Shown: positions 1-9,324, numbered from the stretch's first letter. The stretch: DNA of 64,000 bases from Siphonobacter curvatus (GCF_002943425.1 NZ_PTRA01000004.1:62001-126000); one strand, 5' to 3'. Translations and numbers: made by a program. Notes: generated from the letters alone by a model not told the origin.

Positions 1-4
1 TTGT

Positions 5-379
5 ATGAGATCGATCTTCGCTTTGGCAGCTTTAACGCTACTCGCCGCCTGCGACTCACCGGACGTGAAACCCCGCAACGACGATAATACCCTGACGGCC
101 GTGTGGGTGAATGTGCCCGGAGCCGACGAAAACAGTGCTCGCTACAACGGCGTGTTCAATGCCGCTGGCGATACGGTACGGGTCACGGTGCCGCAAAAAA
201 CGGCTACCGGACTGGCGATCAATTTACAGGAACTGAAGCTTCGCGGCTCCATTCCATCGGACGCTGAGGCCCGGCCCGCCATGGGCCTGATGAATATGAG
301 CCAGCCCTTTAAAATCGATATTATTTCGGGACGGCAGAATGTCCGTTCGTACTGGATCGTAGTAACGCAAAGTAAATAG
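5..379 (+). CDS. small Sec lipoprotein of unknown function
   Basis: The 124-residue product begins with a lipoprotein signal (basic start, hydrophobic stretch, lipobox LLAAC with Cys16), so it should be anchored in an outer or inner membrane facing the periplasm or surface. The mature part is short and looks beta-rich, resembling the DUF5018-like modules found in Bacteroidota surface lipoproteins; that match is by impression only. It stops 6 bp before the ADP-ribosylglycohydrolase gene and is surely co-transcribed with it. The ATG lies at the very edge of the window, so upstream operon partners (possibly SusC/SusD) cannot be seen. No function is assigned. Confidence 0.7.
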   Translation: MRSIFALAALTLLAACDSPDVKPRNDDNTLTAVWVNVPGADENSARYNGVFNAAGDTVRVTVPQKTATGLAINLQELKLRGSIPSDAEARPAMGLMNMSQPFKIDIISGRQNVRSYWIVVTQSK

Positions 380-385
380 AAAGGC

Positions 386-1951
386 ATGACGAAAAAGGGC
401 TGTTACTGGCTAATTGGGCTATGGATGTTATGCGTACGGGTGGAGGGACAACCCTCCCTCCCCCGTACAAATACCGGAAAAGTGACCATAACCCGGGAAA
501 CGCTGCTGGATAAAATTAAAGGAGGCTGGGCCGGACAAACCATTGGCGTAACCTTCGGCTGGCCGACGGAATTTGTGCACCTGGGCACCTTTATTCCGGA
601 TGGACAAACCATCCCCTGGAGTGAGGATTACGTTCGAAAAGCCATGCAAACTTTTCCGGGTCTGTATGATGACATTTACATGGATTTAACCTTTGTCTCG
701 GTTTTCCAGCGATGTGGTCTTATGGCTCCGGTTGATTCCTTTGCCCAGGCGTATGCCCGGGCGGGGTACGACCTCTGGCACGCCAACCAGGCGGGTCGGT
801 ACAACATTCTCCAGGGAATCAAGGCTCCCCAGTCGGGTCATTACCTGAATAATCCCCATGCCGATGATATTGACTTTCAGATTGAGGCCGATTTTGCGGG
901 TCTGATGACGCCGGGTATGCCCACCGTGGCGGCTGAGATCACGGATAAAATCGGTCACATCATGAATTCGGGTGATGGCTGGTACGGTGGAGTTTACGTA
1001 GCAACGATGTACTCGCTGGCTTTTGTAAGTACCGATGTAAACTACGTCGTGCGGGAGGCCTTGAAGGCCATTCCGCAACAGAGTAAATTCTATCAGTGTA
1101 TCAACGACGTTATCGGCTGGCACCGTCAGTATCCCAACGACTGGAAGAAAACCTGGTTCGAGCTTCAGCGAAAATGGGTGGAAGAAGTGGGCTGTCCGGA
1201 TGGGGTTTTTCAACCCCTGAACATTGATGCAAAAGTCAATGCGGCCTACGTCGTGCTGGGTTTGCTGTACGGCAATGGCGATTTTACCCAAACGCTGGAA
1301 ATTACGACGCGGACCGGTCAGGATTCGGACTGTAACCCCTCCACCGCCGCGGGCATTCTGGGGACGATGATTGGGTATCAAAACATTCCGGCGTACTGGC
1401 TGAACCCGCTTAAAAAAGCCGAAGATCTGCCTTTTTCGTACACCTCCCTTTCTCTAAACGCGGTATACGAGCTGAGTTACGCCCAGGCTCTGGAAACGAT
1501 TCGGCTGCATCAGGGCAGGGTAGGGGAGAAGAATGTCGAAATTCAGACGACCCGTCCTGTACCCGTTCGGTTGGAAGAGAATTTCAAAGGCCATTACCCC
1601 GTCGAGAAAAAGCCCTTGTTTCAGTCTTTCGGCGATTCCCTGCGTTTTACGACACCAGAGGCCATCGGACTGGTCATTCGGGGTCATGTTCGGAAAAAAC
1701 AGAGCGATGCTCCAACGCATCTGCTTCGGGCCGCCTTGTACATCGATGGAGCAAAAGTCGAAGAAGCGAATTTTCCGACCCAGCCCAGCCAGCGTCGTAC
1801 CGAGTTGTTCTGGCGGTATCATCTTCCGAAAGGTGCCCACGTTATTACCATTAAAATTCTGAATCCGCACCCGGCGTATGAGCTGGTGGCGGGCGACTAC
1901 CTCTACTACACCGATCAACCCGTACGCGGATACCGTTCGAAAAGTCATTAG
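386..1951 (+). CDS. secreted ADP-ribosylglycohydrolase family protein
   Basis: The 521-residue protein has an N-terminal signal peptide (about residues 1-21) followed by an ADP-ribosylglycohydrolase fold. Family landmarks are GGWAGQTIGVTFGWPTEF at about 46-63, an acidic DDIYMD at 95-100 and GQDSDCNPSTAAG at 311-323, which match the paired acidic metal-binding motifs of the DraG/ARH family. The last 130 residues are an extra beta-rich region after the catalytic part. The family cleaves N- or O-glycosidic ADP-ribose bonds using Mg2+, but secreted Bacteroidota members in sugar loci may act on other glycosidic substrates; the substrate here is unknown. It lies between a lipoprotein gene (6 bp upstream) and a metallophosphoesterase gene. 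Confidence 0.85.
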   Translation: MTKKGCYWLIGLWMLCVRVEGQPSLPRTNTGKVTITRETLLDKIKGGWAGQTIGVTFGWPTEFVHLGTFIPDGQTIPWSEDYVRKAMQTFPGLYDDIYMDLTFVSVFQRCGLMAPVDSFAQAYARAGYDLWHANQAGRYNILQGIKAPQSGHYLNNPHADDIDFQIEADFAGLMTPGMPTVAAEITDKIGHIMNSGDGWYGGVYVATMYSLAFVSTDVNYVVREALKAIPQQSKFYQCINDVIGWHRQYPNDWKKTWFELQRKWVEEVGCPDGVFQPLNIDAKVNAAYVVLGLLYGNGDFTQTLEITTRTGQDSDCNPSTAAGILGTMIGYQNIPAYWLNPLKKAEDLPFSYTSLSLNAVYELSYAQALETIRLHQGRVGEKNVEIQTTRPVPVRLEENFKGHYPVEKKPLFQSFGDSLRFTTPEAIGLVIRGHVRKKQSDAPTHLLRAALYIDGAKVEEANFPTQPSQRRTELFWRYHLPKGAHVITIKILNPHPAYELVAGDYLYYTDQPVRGYRSKSH

Positions 1952-2000
1952 TATCTGCTTTATTATATACATTGATTAACCTCTAAACCAACGTATTATC

Positions 2001-3056
2001 TTGCTGAAACGACTCGTATTGCTGCTCCTGCTTCCCTGGACGGCCGGGGCTCAGGTTCCGGTCTTGAGTGATCCCAATTCCTGGAGTATGATTTTGCTGC
2101 CGGATCCTCAGAACTACGTTAAATTTTCGCAGAATCAGCCCATCCTGGATCTCATGACGAGCTGGATCAAAGAAAATGCCACTCGATTGAATACGCGGCT
2201 AGTGCTGTGTACGGGCGATTTAGTGGACCAGAACCTGAACGCTCATCCGGACGGTACGCACGGCAACCAGACCAGTACTCAGCAGTGGCAGGCGGTGTCG
2301 CGGAGCTTCGAAAAGCTGGACGGTACCTTGCCCTATATCCTGGCCACGGGCAATCATGATTACGGCATGAAAAACTCGGAAAACCGGTATAGTCAGTTCA
2401 ATTCCTACTTTCCCGCCGAGCGAAACGCCCAAACGGCAGCCTTACTGCTTGAAATGGCACCCAACGAAAGTGGCGTACCTACGCTGGAAAATGCCTGTTA
2501 TGAATTTACACCCCCGGCGGGCCCCAAGCTTTTGATTTTTTCGCTTGAATTTCTGCCCCGTACCGAAATCGTAGCCTGGGCGAAAAAGCTGGCGGGTCAG
2601 GCCCGCTTTGCCAGCCATCGGGGCGTGGTACTGACGCATAGCTTCCTGCGTTCGATGCTGAAAAAGAACGAGCGAATTGATACCGAACCGTATCCGCTGA
2701 GCCGCCCGACGTACGGTCAGCAACTTTGGGAGCAACTGCTGGCTCCATCCCGAAACCTTCAATTTTTAATCTGTGGGCACGTCGCCGATTCCGAAGGTCA
2801 CGAAGGCCATGTTGGATACCGCGAAGACCCGAATGCTGCCGGTAAAAAAGTAGCACAGATGCTTTTTAATGCCCAGCGGGAAGGTGGTGGCTGGCACGGC
2901 AACGGCGGCGATGGCTGGCTCCGGATTCTGGAGTTTCTGCCGGATGGAAAAACCATTCAGGTGCATACGTTTTCGCCCCTGCTGGCGGCCTCACCCCTGA
3001 CCCGGCACCTGGCCTGGCGAACGGAATCCTTTGATTCGTTTCGCATTGCGTTTTGA
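2001..3056 (+). CDS. secreted metallophosphoesterase
   Basis: A 351-residue calcineurin-like phosphoesterase. The motifs run in order: DPQ at 35-37, GDLVDQN at 72-78, GNHD at 117-120, LTHSF around H213 and CGH at 258-260, which together form the usual dinuclear metal site. The start is a TTG, chosen because it gives a typical signal peptide ending TAGAQ near residue 18; the next in-frame ATG would remove it. It follows the ADP-ribosylglycohydrolase gene by 49 bp and precedes the dehydrogenase gene by about 20 bp, so all are probably one operon. A periplasmic or surface phosphodiesterase or monoesterase role is expected; the substrate cannot be told from sequence. Confidence 0.85.
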   Translation: MLKRLVLLLLLPWTAGAQVPVLSDPNSWSMILLPDPQNYVKFSQNQPILDLMTSWIKENATRLNTRLVLCTGDLVDQNLNAHPDGTHGNQTSTQQWQAVSRSFEKLDGTLPYILATGNHDYGMKNSENRYSQFNSYFPAERNAQTAALLLEMAPNESGVPTLENACYEFTPPAGPKLLIFSLEFLPRTEIVAWAKKLAGQARFASHRGVVLTHSFLRSMLKKNERIDTEPYPLSRPTYGQQLWEQLLAPSRNLQFLICGHVADSEGHEGHVGYREDPNAAGKKVAQMLFNAQREGGGWHGNGGDGWLRILEFLPDGKTIQVHTFSPLLAASPLTRHLAWRTESFDSFRIAF

Positions 3057-3076
3057 TCACACCAATAGAAGGACGA

Positions 3077-5737
3077 ATGACGTATTTTAAGCTTAGTTTA
3101 GTGGTAGCAGTACTCGGAGCGTTGGCGATGGTTCCGCGTCAACAGCCGCATTCCGTGGCGGCGTATCAACCCACGCCGCCGGATAGTAGTCGTTTCACCC
3201 ACATGACCCTGGCCGAAGGTTTTGACGAACCCATGCAGATGGCCATTTTACCCAATCTGAATGTACTGGTGGTAGAACGAAAAGGAGCCGTGCGACTGTA
3301 CGATGCTCAGGAACGGCAGCTCAAGACAATTGCTCATTTCAATGTGTTCAGTGGGATTGAAGATGGACTGCTCGGGGTAGCCGCCGACCCGAAATTCAGT
3401 ACCAATCACTGGGTTTATTTTTACTACGGACTGGGCGGCGAACGGAACGTAAGTCAACTGGTTCGGTATGAACTGCAGGGCGAAAAACTGATAGAAACCA
3501 GTAAAAAAGTTTTGCTCGAAGTACCTACCCAACGGACCTACTGCTGCCATTCGGCGGGGTATCTGACCTTTGGTTCGGATGGTTTGCTGTACCTCTCCAT
3601 CGGTGATAATACGAATGCGGAAGAAATCGAAGGACACAATCCTACCGATGAACGACCCGGTCGGCAGCTAGCCGATGGTCAGGGAACTTCGGCGAATAGC
3701 AATGATTTACGGGGCAAGATTCTTCGGATCAAACCCGAAGCCGACGGTACCTACACCATTCCCGAGGGCAACCTCTTTCCCAAAGACGGCTCGAAAGGGC
3801 GGCCCGAAATTTACGTGATGGGTTGCCGAAATCCCTTCCGCGTTTCGGTCGATCCCAAAAATAGCTTTGTCTACTGGGGCGATGTCGGTCCGGATACGCA
3901 AGTACCCGCCCAGGAAGGGACGATGAGTTACGATGAAATCAATCAGGCTCGGAAACCCGGTTTTTTCGGTTATCCGTATTTTCTGGGAAACAACGAAGCC
4001 TTTCCCAAATACGACTTCGCTACCAAAAAGGAAGGCCCCAAGCAGGACCCGGCTCATCCGATGAATCTTTCCCCCAACAATACGGGCGTGAAAGAATTAC
4101 CACCCGCTCAACCAGCCATGATCTGGTACGGGAAAGGTCCATCTAAACGCTGGCCCTTGGTCGGCAAAGGCGGAGCCAGTGCCATGGCGGGTCCGGTGTA
4201 CTACAGCGATTTGTACCCAAACGCTCCCTACAAACTACCCGCGTACTACAACGGTAAATTGTTCATTTACGAATGGATTCGGCACTGGATTATGGCGGTG
4301 ACGCTGGACGAACAGGGGAACTACGTGAAGATGGAGCCTTTCCTACCCCAACTCAATGTCGTGGCTCCCATGGATATGCAAATGGCCCGGGACGGATCCA
4401 TTTACCTGCTGGCGTACGGTACCAACTGGTTCGCCAAAAACACGGATGCCGGGTTGATTCGGGTGGAATACGCGGAAGGTAACCGTAAACCCATTGCCGC
4501 CATTCAGGTGGATAAACGCTACGGAGGATTACCGCTTACGGTTCATCTGTCGGCAGCTGCGTCGAAAGATTACGATCCCGCCGATACGCTGAGCTTTCGC
4601 TGGAAAATAGGAACCGTCCTGAAAAAAGGACGCGAGCTGACTCATACGTTCACTAAACCAGGACTGTATCAGGTGACGCTCACGGCGACCGATCCGCACG
4701 GAGCCCAGGGCTTTTCGACGGTAGCCATCAAAGTAGGCAACACGCCGCCCGAGGTGCGTATCGATACGAAAGCCAATCGTACGTTTTATTGGGATAAGAC
4801 AACGCTTGACTATGAAGTGAAGGTACGGGATGTGGAAGATCAGAAAATCGACCCTTCCCGCGTGAGCGTAGCCTTTCATTACCTGACTTTCGGCAAGGAT
4901 CTGGCAAGTGTACTGTCGGCGGGCGAATCACCCCAGTTCGCGGCTACGCAAAAGCTATACAACTCACTCGATTGTAAAGCCTGCCACGCCCTCGACACCA
5001 AATCCATTGGTCCCAGTCTGAACGACATTTCGAAACGGTACCACGGTAAAACCCATGTGAAAGAAACGTTGTCCCAAAAGATTATCAAGGGCGGCAGCGG
5101 CAACTGGGGGACGTATCCCATGCCGCCGCATCCCAACCTGAGTACGCCGGAAGCGGACGAACTGGTTGGGTATATCCTCTCGCTGGCGGAGCAAAAACCT
5201 CGCTTACCGTTGAAAGGAAATCTGTCTTTGAACCAACATCCGGGCAAAGGAAAAGAAGGGGCGTATGTATTACGAGCTTCGTACACGGACCGTGGAGCCC
5301 GGGGTATTGAACCGCTGGAAGCCAGTGCACAACTCGTCTTACGCGATCCACTCATTCAGCTCGAAGATTACCACGAAGGAAACGTAGGCGTGACGCCTGC
5401 CACCTTACAAACGAACTTCGTCTCCTATATTCGCAGCATTTCGGAAGGTAAGTACGTCCGCTTTAACCAGCTCGACCTCCAGCACGTCAAACGCATTCGC
5501 TTCCGCGTACAGCCCGATGGCCCCGGTGGAAGCATTGAAATTCGACTCGATAGCCGTACGGGTCCGGTCGTAGGTACGGTAGAAATTCCCGCCGGAAAGC
5601 AAAGCAGCTGGCAGGAATTCACGGCTCCGATTCAGGCCAAACCGGGGCTACACGACTGGTACATCGTCTTCCGAAATCCCAAAGCAGGCTGGGTCAATCT
5701 GTTTAATGTGGATTGGATGGTGGTGGAGAAGGAATAG
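3077..5737 (+). CDS. glucose/sorbosone-dehydrogenase-type propeller with PKD, cytochrome c and carbohydrate-binding-like domain
   Basis: An 886-residue exported protein. ATG 3077 is preferred over the upstream in-frame TTG at 3053, because it follows GAAGGA and gives a clean signal peptide. Order: signal (1-20), a PQQ-dependent sugar-dehydrogenase-like beta-propeller (about 40-460) including CCHSAGY near 156, a PKD domain (about 475-560), a monohaem cytochrome c with CKACH at 633-637 and a likely axial Met682 in YPMPPHP, then a C-terminal beta-sandwich (about 740-886) resembling CBM6-type modules. The architecture suggests oxidation of a sugar or sugar alcohol outside the cytoplasm with internal electron transfer to haem. 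PQQ binding itself is family inference. A paralogue lies on the other strand at 51207-53861; residues about 205-375 are identical between the two. Confidence 0.88.
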   Translation: MTYFKLSLVVAVLGALAMVPRQQPHSVAAYQPTPPDSSRFTHMTLAEGFDEPMQMAILPNLNVLVVERKGAVRLYDAQERQLKTIAHFNVFSGIEDGLLGVAADPKFSTNHWVYFYYGLGGERNVSQLVRYELQGEKLIETSKKVLLEVPTQRTYCCHSAGYLTFGSDGLLYLSIGDNTNAEEIEGHNPTDERPGRQLADGQGTSANSNDLRGKILRIKPEADGTYTIPEGNLFPKDGSKGRPEIYVMGCRNPFRVSVDPKNSFVYWGDVGPDTQVPAQEGTMSYDEINQARKPGFFGYPYFLGNNEAFPKYDFATKKEGPKQDPAHPMNLSPNNTGVKELPPAQPAMIWYGKGPSKRWPLVGKGGASAMAGPVYYSDLYPNAPYKLPAYYNGKLFIYEWIRHWIMAVTLDEQGNYVKMEPFLPQLNVVAPMDMQMARDGSIYLLAYGTNWFAKNTDAGLIRVEYAEGNRKPIAAIQVDKRYGGLPLTVHLSAAASKDYDPADTLSFRWKIGTVLKKGRELTHTFTKPGLYQVTLTATDPHGAQGFSTVAIKVGNTPPEVRIDTKANRTFYWDKTTLDYEVKVRDVEDQKIDPSRVSVAFHYLTFGKDLASVLSAGESPQFAATQKLYNSLDCKACHALDTKSIGPSLNDISKRYHGKTHVKETLSQKIIKGGSGNWGTYPMPPHPNLSTPEADELVGYILSLAEQKPRLPLKGNLSLNQHPGKGKEGAYVLRASYTDRGARGIEPLEASAQLVLRDPLIQLEDYHEGNVGVTPATLQTNFVSYIRSISEGKYVRFNQLDLQHVKRIRFRVQPDGPGGSIEIRLDSRTGPVVGTVEIPAGKQSSWQEFTAPIQAKPGLHDWYIVFRNPKAGWVNLFNVDWMVVEKE
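3691..4200 (+). repeat. 510-bp block nearly identical to 52753-53262 (inverted copy A)
   Basis: Aligned by eye with the reverse complement of 52753-53262, this block shows about 18 mismatches over 510 bp and no indels, and the encoded residues are identical. A further 47-bp exact match sits just upstream at 3608-3654. The flanking parts of the two genes are much less alike. Confidence 0.9.
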
Positions 5738-6184
5738 ATTGGTTGGGTTCTATAGTGGTTTTATCGTTGGGTATTTGGTCAGTTTAATAGTCAGGTCTTT
5801 CGACCCGCGAGCACGGCTGGACATTTAGTCCGTATGCATTCCATGCGGGGCATCCCATGCCGGCACGCCCACCGCTGACTTTCTCTTGCTCGAGGCCACC
5901 GCATTGCCGAGGGAGCCATCCCATGGTGGCCATTCCATGGTGGGAACAATGCGGTGGGCTTGAGCTAAGCTAGGCAGTTACGGAGAGGTCCAGCCTGGAA
6001 GGCTCATGGGCTACCGAACAGCCCTATCTGAAGTGCCAAACTAGGTATAGGTGAACGCTCTATAAGAGGAAGCCTTTAAAAGTTTATAAGTAGTCCATGT
6101 GAGGCTTACAAGCTACTAGTTAGTCTTACCAACCGGACTTAAACGCATTCTGTTTGAAGTAGCCTAAGAATAGATCCTATTTCT
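5738..6184. other. 447-bp intergenic region with strong hairpins
   Basis: No plausible gene was seen. The middle of the gap is rich in palindromes (GGCAT/ATGCC near 5849-5862, CCATGG twice near 5930, and the long stem described separately). It separates the dehydrogenase gene from the Gfo/Idh/MocA gene. No T-tract follows the hairpins, so a classical terminator is not evident. Confidence 0.6.
5888..5965. repeat. long imperfect hairpin (19-bp stem)
   Basis: Positions 5888-5906 (GCTCGAGGCCACCGCATTG) pair with 5947-5965 (CAATGCGGTGGGCTTGAGC) with two mismatches, around a 40-nt loop that itself contains two CCATGG palindromes. It could be an RNA stabiliser, a REP-like element or a terminator stem; the sequence does not decide. 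Confidence 0.75.
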
Positions 6185-7150
6185 ATGAAAGAACTTTCAC
6201 GTCGCAAATTTTTGCAAACTACTGCGGTTACGGGCTTGGGTTTGTGTCTGGCTCCTGCCAGCTGGGCAACGCCGCCCGAGACGCGTCGGATTGGTATCAT
6301 CGGACTGGATACTTCCCATAGTCAGGTGTTTACTAAACTCATTAATGCCGGTAATTCGGGTGGATTTCAGGTGGTTGCGGCGTATCCGCAGGGTAGTAAA
6401 GACATCCCTTCGGCCCTGAAAATGAAGCCAGACGTCATCGACGCGGTACAGAAGATGGGAGTTGAAATCGTTGATTCGATTGAGGCTCTGCTAAAAAAAG
6501 TCGATTACGTATTGTTGGAAACTAACGACGGTCGCCCACACCTCGAACAGGCCTTACCCGTACTTAAAGCCCAGAAACCCGTATTCATTGATAAACCCAT
6601 CGCGGCCAGTCTGGCCGATGCCCAGGCCATTTTCAAAGCCGCCCGTCAGTACCAGACCCCCGTCTTTTCTTCCTCAGCCCTGCGGTACGATGCAAACGTA
6701 CAAAAGGTGGTGGATGGATCGATTGGAAAGGTACTGGGAGCCGATGTATATACACCCGCCGAGATCGATAAAAATCACCTGGATCTGGCTTGGTACGCCA
6801 TTCACGGCGTCGAAATGCTGTTTACCGTCATGGGGCCGGGTTGTGTATCCGTTAGCCGGACGTATGAAAAAGATGCTGATCTGGTGACGGGCGTCTGGAA
6901 GGACGGTCGCATTGGTACCGTACGCGGCATCCGGGCGGGAGCCACTTCCATTGCCGGTACGGCTTTCGGGGAAAAGGGCATCGCTCCGCTGGGACCCTTT
7001 GCAACGTATCAGCCCTTAGTTGATCAGATTCTGAAATTTTTCGAGACTCGCCAGCCGCCCGTTTCTGCTGAGCAAACCCTTGAAATCTTTGCTTTTATGC
7101 ACGCGGCCGACCAGAGTCGCAAACAGCAGGGCAAACGCATTACGCTTTGA
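6185..7150 (+). CDS. Gfo/Idh/MocA family oxidoreductase with Tat signal
   Basis: A 321-residue protein with a twin-arginine-like leader (RRKFLQ at 6-11, hydrophobic to about 28) and a Rossmann nucleotide-binding domain starting GIIGLDTSHS at 37-46. The family's EKP-type catalytic lysine motif appears as DKP at 136-138. The C-terminal alpha/beta substrate domain follows. Members use NAD(P) to oxidise or reduce sugars, inositols or related compounds; Tat export suggests folding with bound cofactor before transport to the periplasm. The gene stands alone between two gaps, so the substrate cannot be inferred from its neighbours. Confidence 0.85.
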   Translation: MKELSRRKFLQTTAVTGLGLCLAPASWATPPETRRIGIIGLDTSHSQVFTKLINAGNSGGFQVVAAYPQGSKDIPSALKMKPDVIDAVQKMGVEIVDSIEALLKKVDYVLLETNDGRPHLEQALPVLKAQKPVFIDKPIAASLADAQAIFKAARQYQTPVFSSSALRYDANVQKVVDGSIGKVLGADVYTPAEIDKNHLDLAWYAIHGVEMLFTVMGPGCVSVSRTYEKDADLVTGVWKDGRIGTVRGIRAGATSIAGTAFGEKGIAPLGPFATYQPLVDQILKFFETRQPPVSAEQTLEIFAFMHAADQSRKQQGKRITL

Positions 7151-7277
7151 AAAGTCAGACGTATACCGCTACTTTGCGACGTTTTACCAATATGAAGCAT
7201 GGATTTGAAGCGGGCGACCCTCGGGGTTTGGCTCTTTTCGTGTCCATGCTTTCTTATTTTATCCTTGTTTTACAACC

Positions 7278-8297
7278 ATGAACAAACGAATTGTACTAGC
7301 GGGAATTTTAAGCGTGCTGTCGCTATCTGGAATGGCTCAGGATTTACTGTTGACTCAATATACGTACAAGGAAGGAAACCCAACGGTAGGGAAAATTTCA
7401 GCTCTGAATACGTCTCTCTCGAAAATCAAACTGAGCGGCCCTCAGGCCAAATATTTCGGGGTGAACGAAAAACAGGAATTGTATTTCAAAAAAAAGCCGG
7501 ACTCGCGGACGAGCTACGAAGTAAAAATCGAAGCCCAAAAACCCAGCGGAAAGCTCAGCCAAAGTTTCCAAATTATTAAGGATGAGTTTCATCCCAATGG
7601 CGTAATTGCTCACCGGGGAGCCTGGAAACACACGGAAGCGGCTCAGAACTCTATCGCCTCACTACAGGGAGCGATAAAGCTCGGTTGTTACGGTAGCGAA
7701 TTCGACGTGCACATGTCCGCCGATTCGGTACTGTTCATCAACCACGATCCGCAGATTCAAGGCGTGGAAATCGAAAAAGCCAATGCTACCCAGCTCTCGA
7801 CTATTCAACTGAAAAACGGCGAGAAATTACCTACGCTGGAGCAGTACCTCAGCGAAGGGATGAAGCAGAAGGGTACCAAGCTAATTCTGGAAATCAAGAC
7901 CTCGATTTTAGGTAAAGAACGTTCGCTGGCTTTGACGGAAAAAGTGGTGAAGATGGTACGCGATCTGAAAGCTCAGGCCTGGGTGGAGTACATCGCTTTT
8001 GACTACGACGTTTGCAAGAAAGTAGTCGCCCTGGACCCTTACGCCAAAGTAGCCTACCTAATGGGCAATCAAACGCCCGAGCAGCTGGCCGCCGACAAAC
8101 TTACGGGACTGGATTACCACTTCAAAATCATGCAGAGTAAGGAAAATTACTTTGACGAAGCGAAGCAGAAGCATTTGACGGTGAACGTCTGGACCGTAAA
8201 CGATCCTGAACTCATGAAATGGCTGATGGATAAAAAAGCCGACTTCATTACCACGGATGAACCCGAACAGCTATTGTCGCTCAAAAAGCAGCAATAG
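7278..8297 (+). CDS. secreted glycerophosphodiester phosphodiesterase
   Basis: A 339-residue protein with a signal peptide (1-20, cleaved after GMAQ), an N-terminal cadherin-like or beta-sandwich segment (about 25-105), then a GDPD TIM barrel. Catalytic landmarks are AHRGAW (HRG 112-114), E141 and D143 in EFDVH, and NHDP with H156, matching the metal-binding and general acid-base residues of the family. It would hydrolyse glycerophosphodiesters to glycerol-3-phosphate and an alcohol in the periplasm. An overlapping frame at 7199-7579 is rejected. It is monocistronic, ended by the hairpin at 8325-8368; a TACTTTG box near 7170 may be its promoter. Confidence 0.88.
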   Translation: MNKRIVLAGILSVLSLSGMAQDLLLTQYTYKEGNPTVGKISALNTSLSKIKLSGPQAKYFGVNEKQELYFKKKPDSRTSYEVKIEAQKPSGKLSQSFQIIKDEFHPNGVIAHRGAWKHTEAAQNSIASLQGAIKLGCYGSEFDVHMSADSVLFINHDPQIQGVEIEKANATQLSTIQLKNGEKLPTLEQYLSEGMKQKGTKLILEIKTSILGKERSLALTEKVVKMVRDLKAQAWVEYIAFDYDVCKKVVALDPYAKVAYLMGNQTPEQLAADKLTGLDYHFKIMQSKENYFDEAKQKHLTVNVWTVNDPELMKWLMDKKADFITTDEPEQLLSLKKQQ

Positions 8298-8324
8298 ATA
8301 AGCGTAGCTTACGACCTTTTCAAA

Positions 8325-8368
8325 GGGAACCCCTCCAGGATTGACTTTTCAATTCCGGAGGGGTTCCC
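8325..8368 (+). terminator. hairpin downstream of glycerophosphodiesterase gene
   Basis: GGGAACCCCTCC (8325-8336) pairs perfectly with GGAGGGGTTCCC (8357-8368), and GGATT/AATTCC extends the stem. There is no T-run, so termination may be inefficient or the stem may serve to stabilise the 3' end. Confidence 0.65.
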
Positions 8369-8460
8369 TGTATACAGCCGTCCGTATGACCACGGTAGGT
8401 TTTTAATACCCATAGATTTTTTCAATAAAGCCCTAAGGTTTCAATCCTACACGCGTTGCC

Positions 8461-8468
8461 TACCTTTG
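8461..8468 (+). promoter_or_regulatory. TAnnTTTG -7 box for AraC gene
   Basis: TACCTTTG matches the Bacteroidota sigma-A -7 consensus and lies 20 bp before the ATG at 8488, giving a very short leader. The -33 element is weak. Confidence 0.5.
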
Positions 8469-8487
8469 CTCCATACAGCATCCGGCA

Positions 8488-9324
8488 ATGAATCAGTTTA
8501 AACAATTTGCTTTTAAGAAGTTCGGCTACACAACTTTTGGTCAGCCGGCCTTCGAGGCCATGCCTGCCTTTGATAGTTTCGTAAAAGTGGCGTACCTCAA
8601 AGCCGGGAGTAGTGCGGTAGTCGATTTCAAGGAATATCAGCTGGAGCAGGACGCCTTGTTTTTCATTAGTCCGGGTCAGTTTACGCATTTTGACGAGGCT
8701 AGTCAGGGAACCCTTCTCTACTATAACCGCGACTTTTACTGCGTCGAAATTCATGACAAGGAAGTAGCCTGTGATGGGATTCTTTTCCATAATGTGTACG
8801 ACATTCCCGTGGTTTACCTTAGTCCGGAAAACACTCAGGCCATGGAGACCATAGTTACGGAACTGAAAGCTGAGTTCGAGCAGCAGGATTCCACGATGGA
8901 AGAAATGCTACGGATTCTACTGAAAAGTATCATCATTAAAGCCACGCGGATCTGGAAACAACAGCATCAGGTCACAACCGAAGAAATCCGGCAGGAAGTG
9001 GAGTTTTCCCGGAAATTCAGTCAGCTTGTCGAATGGCACTATACCCAGCACCACACCGTAGCCGAATACGCCGACTTGCTGAACATGACGCCCAAGGCTC
9101 TTAACAAACGTATTACCCGCTATAGTAACACCACCCCCAACGATATTATTAAAAACCGGATTATCCTGGAAGCCAAACGCCTGCTGGTGCATACTTCATT
9201 AAGCGTAAAGGAAATCGGTTACAAACTCGGTTACGATGATTCCTCCTACTTCATTCGTCTGTTTACGAGTCAGACATCGGCTTCACCTCAGAACTTCCGA
9301 CTAAAATACCAGCAAGCGATCTGA
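8488..9324 (+). CDS. AraC family transcriptional regulator
   Basis: A 278-residue protein with a cupin-like N-terminal sensing domain (about 20-120) and a C-terminal double helix-turn-helix (about 190-275), including LSVKEIGYKLGYDDSSYFIR, which is the signature second HTH of AraC/XylS proteins. It probably responds to a small molecule. The next gene downstream, OsmC-like at 9466, has its own promoter box, so the regulator may stand alone. Its target is unknown. Confidence 0.88.
   Translation: MNQFKQFAFKKFGYTTFGQPAFEAMPAFDSFVKVAYLKAGSSAVVDFKEYQLEQDALFFISPGQFTHFDEASQGTLLYYNRDFYCVEIHDKEVACDGILFHNVYDIPVVYLSPENTQAMETIVTELKAEFEQQDSTMEEMLRILLKSIIIKATRIWKQQHQVTTEEIRQEVEFSRKFSQLVEWHYTQHHTVAEYADLLNMTPKALNKRITRYSNTTPNDIIKNRIILEAKRLLVHTSLSVKEIGYKLGYDDSSYFIRLFTSQTSASPQNFRLKYQQAI

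Noticed and set aside
686-1381. Minus-strand frame of 231 codons
   Set aside because: Antisense to the ADP-ribosylglycohydrolase gene, which has clear family motifs and a signal peptide.
7199-7579. Plus-strand frame of 126 codons overlapping the glycerophosphodiesterase start
   Set aside because: Hydrophobic start looks like a signal, but the remainder is an out-of-frame reading of the GDPD gene.
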